This document shows, in pieces, positions 1 through 6,990 of a stretch of 64,000 nucleotides of DNA (position 1 is the stretch's first letter; each line of letters opens with the position of its first letter). The position numbers and the translations under genes were made by a program. Under the pieces are notes generated by a model that worked only from the letters and a program-made list of their open reading frames with translations, did not search any database and was not told where the DNA came from. The stretch comes from Variovorax sp. Root318D1 (GTDB lineage Bacteria > Pseudomonadota > Gammaproteobacteria > Burkholderiales > Burkholderiaceae_C): assembly GCF_001424835.1 (NCBI RefSeq), contig NZ_LMCQ01000024.1, positions 295,677-359,676 of the forward strand, written 5' to 3'.

Positions 1-728
1 TCCGGGCTCACAACGAGGACGACCTCAAGATCGATCCGGCGCTCGGCCTCGCCGTGCTGGCTGACGGCATGGGAGGCTACAAGGGCGGCGAGGTGGCCAG
101 TGCCATGGCTGTAACGCTGGTGCAGTCCAGCTTCGCCCGCTGGTACGCACAGGCCGGGCCGCAGGCGCCCGCCCGCGTGATCCGCCGCGCATTGCAAGCG
201 GCCACCGACGAGGCGAATGCGGCCATCTTCGAGGCCGGCATGACCAACCCCGAGGTGCTGGGCATGGGAACGACCCTGGTCCTTGCAGCCTTCCGCCCGC
301 AGCGCGTGGTGGTTGGCCACATCGGCGATTCGCGCTGCTACCGGCTTCGCAACAACAAGCTCGAGCAGCTCACGCGCGACCATTCGCTGCGGCAGCAGCA
401 GCTCGACGCCGGCGCCATCACCGCCGAAGAAGCGCTGAACTCGCCCCACCGCAACCTGGTGACGCGGGCGGTGGGCGTGGAATCCCAGGTCGTGCTCGAA
501 ATGCATGAGCACACCGCGAGGCCGGACGACCTTTACATGCTGTGCTCCGACGGGCTCAGCGAGATGATCACGGATGCGCAGCTTTTCACGCTGTTGGGTC
601 ACGACATCGGACTTAAGCAGAAAGCTTCACTTTTGGTTGCAATTGCAAACGACAATGGCGGCCGAGATAACATTTCAGTGGTTCTGGCAAAAGCGCGCGT
701 CAACGAAGACACGCCTGGCGCCGCCTAG
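1..728 (+). CDS. PP2C-family protein serine/threonine phosphatase (5' partial)
   Basis: Metal-dependent (Mn/Mg) phosphatase that removes phosphate from Ser/Thr of partner proteins. The frame is open from base 3, before any start codon, so the N-terminus lies outside the window. PP2C motifs follow in order: RAHNEDD at the left edge, LADGMGG (metal-binding Asp), GTTLVLAAF, GHIGDSRCYRL, LTRDHSL, LVTRAVG, LCSDGLSEM and GRDNISVVL. Only a few residues appear to be missing. It is followed after 69 bases by an FHA protein and then a CHASE2 cyclase. PP2C plus FHA normally implies a Ser/Thr kinase nearby, and I infer one lies just upstream of the window. It is probably cytoplasmic because no membrane segment is seen. 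Confidence 0.93.
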   Translation, partial: RAHNEDDLKIDPALGLAVLADGMGGYKGGEVASAMAVTLVQSSFARWYAQAGPQAPARVIRRALQAATDEANAAIFEAGMTNPEVLGMGTTLVLAAFRPQRVVVGHIGDSRCYRLRNNKLEQLTRDHSLRQQQLDAGAITAEEALNSPHRNLVTRAVGVESQVVLEMHEHTARPDDLYMLCSDGLSEMITDAQLFTLLGHDIGLKQKASLLVAIANDNGGRDNISVVLAKARVNEDTPGAA

Positions 729-797
729 TCGCAGGCCCTGGCGACACCTGTCGTCCCGCTTGCGGTCAATCAAATTCTGCTATTCGGGGTATCGGCA

Positions 798-1451
798 ATG
801 CCGAAAATGATCATTTCGATCGATGGTGCTGTCATCGGGCAACTGGCGCTCGCCAAAGACCGGACAACGCTGGGCCGACGCGCCTACAACGACATCGTGA
901 TCGACAATCTCGCCGTCAGCGGCGAGCATGCCGTGGTGCACATGCGCGATGGCCAAGTCGAAATTGAAGACCTCAACAGCACCAACGGCACCTACGTCAA
1001 TGCCCTCGTCGTCCAGAAGCAGGTGCTCAAGGACAACGACATCGTCGAACTGGGCGGCTGCCGCATCAAGTTCCGCGCCGACAGCCACCTGGCGGTGGGC
1101 GGCGGCACGGCGCACACCGACGCGCCCGGCGACTTCGCGGACTCCATCCCCTTGTCTTCAGCGCCCACCGAAGCCGGCGCGCTGGTCGAGCTTGGCGTGC
1201 CGGTGCTGCGCGTTCTTGCCGGCGTCAACAAGGGCGAGGACGTGCCGCTGCAAAAGGTGGTCACCACCATCGGCAAGCCCGGTGTTGCCGTGGCCGTGGT
1301 CACGCGCCGTCGGCAAGGTTACGTGGCCGCCAGCGTCATGGGCGGTGTCACGCTCAACGGCACCCCGCTGGGCACCGAAGCCGTGGGGTTGCAGGAGCGC
1401 GACGTGCTGGAACTCGGCGGCGCCACGCGCATGCAGTTCATGCGGGTCTGA
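798..1451 (+). CDS. FHA-domain protein
   Basis: Forkhead-associated domains bind phosphothreonine peptides. The N-terminal FHA domain (about residues 20-75) shows the expected LGRRAYND, SGEHAVV and DLNSTNGTYVN motifs, including the Arg, Ser and Asn-Gly residues that contact phosphothreonine. Residues about 115-215 look like a second, degenerate FHA fold (KGEDVPL, LNGTPLG, ERDVLELGG) without the phosphopeptide-binding Arg/Ser set. There is no signal peptide or membrane segment. It lies between the PP2C phosphatase and the cyclase, so it may dock phosphorylated partners of that signalling module. The ATG at 798 immediately precedes the domain; no strong ribosome binding site is visible. Confidence 0.9.
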   Translation: MPKMIISIDGAVIGQLALAKDRTTLGRRAYNDIVIDNLAVSGEHAVVHMRDGQVEIEDLNSTNGTYVNALVVQKQVLKDNDIVELGGCRIKFRADSHLAVGGGTAHTDAPGDFADSIPLSSAPTEAGALVELGVPVLRVLAGVNKGEDVPLQKVVTTIGKPGVAVAVVTRRRQGYVAASVMGGVTLNGTPLGTEAVGLQERDVLELGGATRMQFMRV

Positions 1452-1520
1452 CTCTTTCCGCTTCTTCTTTTTCTCTTTTCTTTCTTCTTTCCACAGCGCG
1501 GCCCGCGTGCGTGCGACGCC

Positions 1521-3785
1521 ATGAAAGCGCTGAGTCGGCACTGGCCGCGCATTGCCATCACCCTGCTCCCGGTCTTGCTGGCGCTTGCGCACGCCACCGG
1601 CATTTGGCGCGTGGGCGTCATCGATCACCTCGACCACCTGATCTACGACGCCCGGCTGCGTGCCACCATGCCGCGCACGCTCGACCCGCGCGTGGTGATC
1701 GTCGACGTGGACGATGCCAGCCTGGCGCGGCAAGGCCAGTGGCCCTGGGGGCGCGACAAGCTGGCCCGGCTCACCGAGGAGCTCACCGGGCGCCAGCAGG
1801 TGGCCGTGCTGGGTTTCGACGTGATGTTCATCGAGCCCGACCGGAGTTCCGGGCTCGACAAGCTGCGCCAGATTGCGAGCGGACCGCTGCGCGACATGCC
1901 CGGCCTTTCCGCGAACATCGAGCGGCTCGCGCCCGCGCTCGACAACGACGCCACCTTTGCCCGCGCGCTCGAAGGCCGCCGCGTGGCGCTCGGCTACTAC
2001 TTCACGCGCACTGAAAACCCGAGCGCCAAGGGCCAGCTGCCTGCCGCTCCGCTGCTGCAGCCCGAGGCCTTTCCGCCGGGCCACGGCTACGCCACGTCCT
2101 GGAACGGCTTTGGCGCCAACCTCCCCGTGCTGGCCGCGGCTGCGCCCAACTCCGGGTTCGTCAACACACTGGTCACGTCGACAGGCGACGGCGTGATTCG
2201 CGCCGCGCCCCTTGTTGCGCGCTATGAGGGCGATGCGGCGTGGACCGGTTACTACGAATCGCTCGGCCTTGCCGTCTACCGGCTCGCCAGCGGCATGCCC
2301 CCCGTGCTGCCGGCCTTTGCCTCCGATGGCGCCGCGCCTCGGCTCCAATCCTTGCTGGTGGGCGGCTTGCGCATCCCTGTCGACCAGACCGTCAGCATGC
2401 AGGTGCCGTTTCGCGGCCCGGGCGGCGCCAACGGCGGTTCGTTCCGCTACGTGGCCGCTGCCGACGTGCTCGAAGGCCGGCTCGCGCCCGGCGAGCTGAA
2501 AGACAAGATCGTGCTCGTCGGCGCCACAGCGCCCGGCCTGCAAGACCTGCGCGCCACGCCTCTGGGCGCCGGTTTCCCCGGCGTGGAGGTGCACGCCAAC
2601 ATCGTGTCGGCCATGCTCGACCATCGCCTGCTCTCGGTGCCCGACTACGCGGCCGGCTACGAAGTCTTGAGCGTGCTGGCTGCGGGCCTCGTGCTGGCGC
2701 TGGGCCTCTCGTTGCTGCCGGCCACGCGCGCCGTGCTGCTCGGCATTGCCACCGTGGCGGCGCTCGTCGGTGCCAACGCCTGGCTCTACCAGGGCCACGG
2801 CGTCGTGCTGCCACTGGCCGGCTCGCTGGCCATGGCGGCACTCGCCTTCATGCTCAACATGGGCTGGGGCTATTTCATCGAGTCCCGCGAGCGGCGCGGG
2901 CTGGTGCGGCTCTTCGGCACCTACGTGCCGCCCCAGCTGGTCGATGAAATGCTCATGGACCCCGGCCGCTACAACATGCACGCAGAGAGCAAGCAGATGA
3001 CCGTCATGTTCTGCGACATGCGCGGCTTTACCAAGCTGTCGGAGAAGATGGCGCCCGCCGAGCTCCAGGCCTTCTTGAACACCCTGTTCAGCCGGCTCAC
3101 CAACGTCATCAGCGAGCACCGCGGCACCGTCGACAAATACATGGGCGACTGCGTCATGGCCTTCTGGGGCGCACCCGTCGACACCCCCGACCACGCCACC
3201 CTGGCCGTGCGCGCCGCGCTCGAAATGGCACACACCGTGCGCGACATCAACCAGGCCCAGCGCGTCGCCGGGCGGCCCGAAATAAGCGTGGGCATCGGCA
3301 TCAACAGCGGCGTCATGTGCGTGGGCGATATGGGCTCGGTGGCACGGCGCAGCTATACCGTGGTTGGCGATGCGGTCAACCTCGCGTCGCGTCTCGAGGG
3401 CCTCAGCGCACACTACGGTGTGGAGATCGTCGCCAGCGGCGCCACCCGCGACCTTGCGCCCGGCTGCCTCTGGCAGGAGCTCGACAGCGTGCTCGTCAAG
3501 GGCAAGGCCCAGGCCGTTGCCGTGCACACGCCCCTGGCTGCGGACACCGAACGTGCCCACGGTCCCGCGGCCCAAGAAAAATCCGAACACTTGCAGCGCT
3601 GGGCGCAAGTGCTCGATGCCTATCGGCGCCAGGACTGGGCAATGGGCCGGAGCCTGCTGGACCCATTGCTTGCCGCAGATGCCAAAAAAGTCCTTTACCA
3701 GCTCTACGCCCAGCGATTAGCCTCGATGGCGTTGCGCCCACTGGACCCCGAATGGGACGGCGCAACCCGGTTCGAAACCAAATGA
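1521..3785 (+). CDS. CHASE2-domain class III adenylate/guanylate cyclase
   Basis: Membrane receptor cyclase of 754 residues. An N-terminal hydrophobic anchor (about residues 10-27) is followed by a large extracytoplasmic CHASE2 sensor domain (about 30-370), then three closely spaced membrane segments (about 375-450), then a class III nucleotide cyclase domain (about 490-685). Visible catalytic features are VMFCDMRGFTKLSE (first metal Asp), DKYMGDCVMAFWGAP (second metal Asp) and YTVVGDAVNLASRLEG. The family makes cAMP or cGMP; I cannot decide which from sequence, though cAMP is usual. The stop overlaps an ATG of the next reading frame, whose product would hydrolyse the cyclic nucleotide, so synthesis and breakdown are encoded together. 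The bound signal is unknown. Confidence 0.93.
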   Translation: MKALSRHWPRIAITLLPVLLALAHATGIWRVGVIDHLDHLIYDARLRATMPRTLDPRVVIVDVDDASLARQGQWPWGRDKLARLTEELTGRQQVAVLGFDVMFIEPDRSSGLDKLRQIASGPLRDMPGLSANIERLAPALDNDATFARALEGRRVALGYYFTRTENPSAKGQLPAAPLLQPEAFPPGHGYATSWNGFGANLPVLAAAAPNSGFVNTLVTSTGDGVIRAAPLVARYEGDAAWTGYYESLGLAVYRLASGMPPVLPAFASDGAAPRLQSLLVGGLRIPVDQTVSMQVPFRGPGGANGGSFRYVAAADVLEGRLAPGELKDKIVLVGATAPGLQDLRATPLGAGFPGVEVHANIVSAMLDHRLLSVPDYAAGYEVLSVLAAGLVLALGLSLLPATRAVLLGIATVAALVGANAWLYQGHGVVLPLAGSLAMAALAFMLNMGWGYFIESRERRGLVRLFGTYVPPQLVDEMLMDPGRYNMHAESKQMTVMFCDMRGFTKLSEKMAPAELQAFLNTLFSRLTNVISEHRGTVDKYMGDCVMAFWGAPVDTPDHATLAVRAALEMAHTVRDINQAQRVAGRPEISVGIGINSGVMCVGDMGSVARRSYTVVGDAVNLASRLEGLSAHYGVEIVASGATRDLAPGCLWQELDSVLVKGKAQAVAVHTPLAADTERAHGPAAQEKSEHLQRWAQVLDAYRRQDWAMGRSLLDPLLAADAKKVLYQLYAQRLASMALRPLDPEWDGATRFETK

Positions 3786-3814
3786 CGACAGCCAAAAACG
3801 GGGGGACTTTCACA

Positions 3815-4618
3815 ATGCAGGTTCGCGTGCTGGGCTGCTCGGGTGCCATTGCCAAAGACTGCCGCACCACCTCGTTCCTCGTCGACACCGACCTGCTCGT
3901 CGATGCGGGCACCGGCGTGGGCGACCTCACGCTCGACGAAATGGCAGGCATCGACGACGTGGTGCTCACCCACTGCCACCTCGACCACATTGCCGCCCTC
4001 CCCCTCATGCTCGACGCCGTCGGCGGCCGCCGCACCCGCCCGCTGCGCGTGCACGCCCTCTGCGAAACCATCGAGGCGTTGCGCGCCCATGTGTTCAACA
4101 ACGTCATCTGGCCCGATTTCGAGAGCATTCCCAGCGCCGAAGCCCCCTTCGTAAGCTTTCACGACATCACCGTCGGCCAGACCCTGCAACTGGGCAGCGC
4201 CGTCCCCAAGCGCATCGAAGTATTGCCCGCCGTGCACACCGTGCCCGCCTGCGGCTTTGCCGTGAGCCGCGCCGAGGGCGGCGCCCACTGGGTTTTTTCA
4301 GGCGATACCGAACGCAACGCACCCTTCTGGGACCGCGTCAACGCCCTCGACGTGGCCATGCTCGTCATTGAAACTGCCTTTAGCGACCGCGAACAGGCCC
4401 TGGCAGACCGCAGCCTGCACCTGTCGCCCAAGGTGCTCGCAGATGAGCTGGCGCGCATCGTGCCCGGCAGGCACTACCCGATCTACATTACCCACACTAA
4501 GCCTGCCGAAACCGAAGAGATCATGAGTCAGATCGACGCGCTCGTTGGGCATCAGGTGGCAGGGTTGGCGCAGCGGGATATCCGGTGGCTTAAGGCGGAC
4601 GGGGTATTGACTTTTTGA
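3815..4618 (+). CDS. MBL-fold 3',5'-cyclic-nucleotide phosphodiesterase (class II)
   Basis: Class II phosphodiesterases are metallo-beta-lactamase-fold enzymes that hydrolyse cAMP or cGMP with two metals. The metal motif HCHLDH is seen (THCHLDHIAALP), with a later His (VHTVPACGFAV), GDTE (FSGDTERNAPF) and a C-terminal ITHTKP. Two starts are in frame: ATG at 3782, overlapping the cyclase stop, and ATG at 3815. I chose 3815 because a GGGGGA-type ribosome binding site at 3801-3806 lies eight bases upstream and because the family begins directly with the beta strand MQVRVLGCSG. There is no signal peptide in this form, so it is cytoplasmic. Pairing with the cyclase makes a role in resetting its signal likely. 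Confidence 0.88.
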   Translation: MQVRVLGCSGAIAKDCRTTSFLVDTDLLVDAGTGVGDLTLDEMAGIDDVVLTHCHLDHIAALPLMLDAVGGRRTRPLRVHALCETIEALRAHVFNNVIWPDFESIPSAEAPFVSFHDITVGQTLQLGSAVPKRIEVLPAVHTVPACGFAVSRAEGGAHWVFSGDTERNAPFWDRVNALDVAMLVIETAFSDREQALADRSLHLSPKVLADELARIVPGRHYPIYITHTKPAETEEIMSQIDALVGHQVAGLAQRDIRWLKADGVLTF

Positions 4619-4647
4619 GTCCGGGCAGATGCCGGGAATGACAAATT

Positions 4648-4687
4648 TGTCACGTTCTGTAGCATCTATCCGCAGAATGTGTCACGT
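4648..4687 (+). promoter_or_regulatory. Putative enhancer sites (PilR-type) upstream of the pilin promoter
   Basis: The octamer TGTCACGT occurs twice in direct orientation at 4648-4655 and 4680-4687, 32 bases apart, about three helical turns. The first copy is part of a perfect 14-base palindrome, TGACAAATTTGTCA, at 4639-4652. The sites lie about 90-130 bases upstream of the predicted start of transcription, the range used by sigma-54 activators. PilR of Pseudomonas binds TGTC-containing sites ahead of pilA. That assignment here is inference. Confidence 0.5.
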
Positions 4688-4748
4688 GATGTAAGTAAAA
4701 CGACAACAAAAGTATTCATTTTTCCGCCAGAACGGCCTCCCAAAAGGG

Positions 4749-4764
4749 TGGCACAGATGGTGCG
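4749..4764 (+). promoter_or_regulatory. Sigma-54 (RpoN) promoter of pilA
   Basis: TGGCAC at 4749-4754 and TGC at 4761-4763 give the invariant GG (4750-4751) and GC (4762-4763) separated by exactly ten bases, the -24/-12 arrangement of sigma-54 promoters. Transcription would begin near 4775, leaving a leader of about 50 bases before the pilin ATG. Only the first base of the TTGC element differs from consensus. Confidence 0.75.
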
Positions 4765-4825
4765 GAAGGTACCTCGCTCCGGGCTTGGTTCCCGGGCTCT
4801 ACCAACCAACCTGGAGTTTCTTTAA

Positions 4826-5365
4826 ATGAACCGTCGTTTGATTGCACGTAACGTGCAAAAGGGTTTCACCCTTATCGAATTGATGATCGTCGTGGCGATC
4901 ATTGGTATCTTGGCTGCAGTCGCTCTGCCGGCTTACAAGGACTACACCATCAAGGCTCGCATGGCTGAAGTGGTTCTGGCCGCATCGCAGTGCCGCACGA
5001 CCATCAGCGAGACGGTTCAAAGCATGAGCCCGAGCACGACACTCAGCGCCGCGAACTCCTTCGGGTGCGATGCGGCCGACAACCCCACCAAGATGGTCGC
5101 CTCGATCACGACGGACGCCGCAACCGGTGCGATCACCGTCGTTCCGCATGCGACCAATTTGGGACAGGCAACAGCCTTCGTTCCCGCGGACGACAAGATT
5201 ATCCTTACCCCCCTTCGCAATACCGCTGCAGCCGGCGCTGCCCCCACTCCAGTTGCCTATGCTCTGGGAACGGCGACCACCGGCGGCCAAGGCACCCAAG
5301 TCTATGAGTGGAAGTGCACCTCGACCGGCGCTGCCCAGAAGTACGCACCGGGTTCGTGCCGCTAA
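4826..5365 (+). CDS. pilA: Type IV major pilin
   Basis: Structural subunit of type IV pili, used for twitching, adhesion and DNA uptake. The prepilin leader is short and basic and ends at Gly13, followed by Phe14 (KGFTLIELMIVV) with the conserved Glu at mature position 5, so it should be cut and methylated by PilD. The hydrophobic helix runs to about residue 35. The rest is a globular head with Cys residues near the C-terminus (CTSTG... and final SCR) that could form the terminal disulfide loop. A GGAG ribosome binding site at 4813-4816 supports the ATG. It has a sigma-54 promoter and its own terminator, so it is monocistronic, as expected for a highly expressed pilin. Confidence 0.93.
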   Translation: MNRRLIARNVQKGFTLIELMIVVAIIGILAAVALPAYKDYTIKARMAEVVLAASQCRTTISETVQSMSPSTTLSAANSFGCDAADNPTKMVASITTDAATGAITVVPHATNLGQATAFVPADDKIILTPLRNTAAAGAAPTPVAYALGTATTGGQGTQVYEWKCTSTGAAQKYAPGSCR

Positions 5366-5400
5366 ATCCAGCGTTGCTTCACAAAGCCTGCTTGAGAAAG

Positions 5401-5421
5401 GCCGCCTTCGGGCGGCTTTTT
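5401..5421 (+). terminator. Rho-independent terminator of pilA
   Basis: GCCGCC, loop TTCG, GGCGGC, then TTTTTCGTTT, about 35 bases after the pilin stop. Confidence 0.9.
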
Positions 5422-5953
5422 CGTTTCAGCGACCCGTCCTGATCTGGGTTGGAAATCCGGCGTCAATTCCCCGTTACAGCGGTAGCGCTGAGCTGGTACT
5501 GAAACAGGGAAGATTGCGTTCATGGACAGTCCAAAGAGGAGGGGAACGAATGCCAATCGGTTCGGCCGCATCTGTTGGTTCGATTCGGGCAAGCCGCCGG
5601 CGCATAAATCAATGACAAGACCTTTCGGCAAGAAAAATCCCGTCCTTTTGATCAGCGCTCGGCCGCGAAATCGCCCTCTGACATAACCAGAGCAATGCTC
5701 GTAAAGGCCAGGGGCGAACGGAGAGCAGTGAACTAGGGAGGTAGTTACTGCCGTCGAAGTCGATCGATGGCGTGCTTTCGCCGGCCCCGCGAGTGAGCCT
5801 CGGGTCATGGGGCCCTACACAGCTTGCTTGATGGCAGGCTGTGGGTGTACTGGGGACCAATGTGTCTGATTGGGCAAGTGCCGGCACCTATCTGGGACCG
5901 CGGCAGTAGTTCTGCCCGCTGCTGACATAGGTGGGTAGCCTTCGACGACTGAA
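5422..5953. other. Gene-free stretch between pilA and the minor pilin operon
   Basis: No convincing protein-coding gene is seen in these 530 bases. The only candidate is a 21-codon frame at 5550-5615 (+) whose ATG is preceded by a strong purine-rich AGAGGAGGGG at 5535-5544. It resembles nothing I know and may be chance. A short inverted repeat near 5899-5918 (GGCAG/CTGCC, no T run) could help end the minor pilin transcript coming from the right. Confidence 0.5.
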
Positions 5954-6529
5954 CTATTCTTCGGCAGTCACCGTGCACGTGCTGTCTGTTGCAGGCTTAC
6001 AAGCTCGAGCACGCCCGGACTTAGCGATGACGACGCGCCGGGTCTGCTCGGTGTTCGCGGTATCGCTAAGATCGTTGCGCGCGATGGTAATCGTGAGGGC
6101 GCCGAAGCCAGCCGTTTTGGTTTTTGCGTACCCAGAGGCGTCGAACATGATGTAGGCCGGAGTTTCGCTCGCAGTGCCATGCCCTGTAGCGCTGAAATAA
6201 CTCGACAATGCAGGCTGCTGGACCACCGTGGTGTCACCCGTATTAAGTCCGCCGCTCCGGTCTTGGTCCACGAACACTGTCCAGCCCGTACTCCAATCGA
6301 TGCCGGTGGCTGGTACCACCATCGCGTTCATGCCGCGTTTCATTGCCTCGCCTCGCGCTGCATTGACGGCTGCAACAAATGAATTGGTTGCCGAAGTCAG
6401 CTCGGAGTTTCTCTGAAAGCTCACGAAACTCGGCACGGCCACAACGAGCAGAACTGCCGCGATGGCGACGGTGACCATCAACTCGATCAATGTGAAACCG
6501 GAACGCCGGCTCGAAGTAGAGTTTTTCAT
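5954..6529 (-). CDS. fimT: FimT/GspH-type minor pilin
   Basis: Minor pseudopilin of 191 residues. The class III leader is seen (RSGFTLIELMVTV, cleavage after Gly11, Glu at mature position 5). The body matches the FimT/FimU/GspH pattern: NSELTSATNSFVAAVNAARGEAMKRG, then a beta-rich domain with DWSTGWTVFVD. FimT-type proteins prime pilus assembly and in some bacteria bind DNA during uptake. The C-terminal stretch here (KSGRARACKPAT) is basic, which fits the DNA-binding type but is not proof. I chose ATG 6529 over the upstream TTG because its ATGA overlap with the pilE stop gives translational coupling. It is the last gene of the minor pilin operon. Confidence 0.87.
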   Translation of the reverse strand: MKNSTSSRRSGFTLIELMVTVAIAAVLLVVAVPSFVSFQRNSELTSATNSFVAAVNAARGEAMKRGMNAMVVPATGIDWSTGWTVFVDQDRSGGLNTGDTTVVQQPALSSYFSATGHGTASETPAYIMFDASGYAKTKTAGFGALTITIARNDLSDTANTEQTRRVVIAKSGRARACKPATDSTCTVTAEE

Positions 6530-6990
6530 GGCCAGCAAAGCTTCGCGTTTGAGGGATTGCGGCTGCAGCTTTTGACGCCCGTGCTGGTCATGCTGAGCAC
6601 GCCCACCACAGAATCAGTTCGGACAGGGGTGGCGTCTACGCGAACACAATCTCGCAATGACACGCCAACGGCGCATTCCGTTGCCGAAAGTCGGTACGAG
6701 GGGGTGGCTGCGTTGTCGCCGCTGAACACCTTGAACGTCGTTGCAGCGGCAGCGGGGGTTGTGACCCCGTTTAAATTGCTGAACTCCAGATACGTGCCTC
6801 GCTGCGTCATGTAGCGTTCCTGCTGTTGCATCAACTCCAGCAGTGCGGTCCTGGCTTCTGCGCGGCGCCCTTTCAGAAGCGAGTCTTGGTAGGCCGGATA
6901 AGCGATTGATGCAAGGATGCCGACGATCGCGACCACGATCATCAGCTCGATGAGGGTGAAGCCTCTTTGGATAAGTGGCCTGTTCTTCAT
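6526..6990 (-). CDS. pilE: Type IV minor pilin PilE
   Basis: Pilin-like protein of 154 residues with leader MKNRPLIQRG followed by FTLIELMIVVAIVGILASIAYPAYQ, the canonical N-terminal helix. The next segment (GRRAEARTALLELMQQQERYMTQRGTY) is typical of the PilE minor pilins found after PilY1 in Pseudomonas and Burkholderiales. Cys residues near the C-terminus may form a disulfide. The start ATG overlaps the pilY1 stop (ATGA) and the stop overlaps the fimT start, so all three are translationally coupled. With PilV, PilW and PilX it is expected to form the tip complex that carries PilY1. Confidence 0.87.
   Translation of the reverse strand: MKNRPLIQRGFTLIELMIVVAIVGILASIAYPAYQDSLLKGRRAEARTALLELMQQQERYMTQRGTYLEFSNLNGVTTPAAAATTFKVFSGDNAATPSYRLSATECAVGVSLRDCVRVDATPVRTDSVVGVLSMTSTGVKSCSRNPSNAKLCWP

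Noticed and set aside
1158..3608. Long minus-strand open frame of 816 codons
   Set aside because: Shadow of the CHASE2 cyclase gene in GC-rich DNA; the translation is His/Arg/Gly-rich with no family features.
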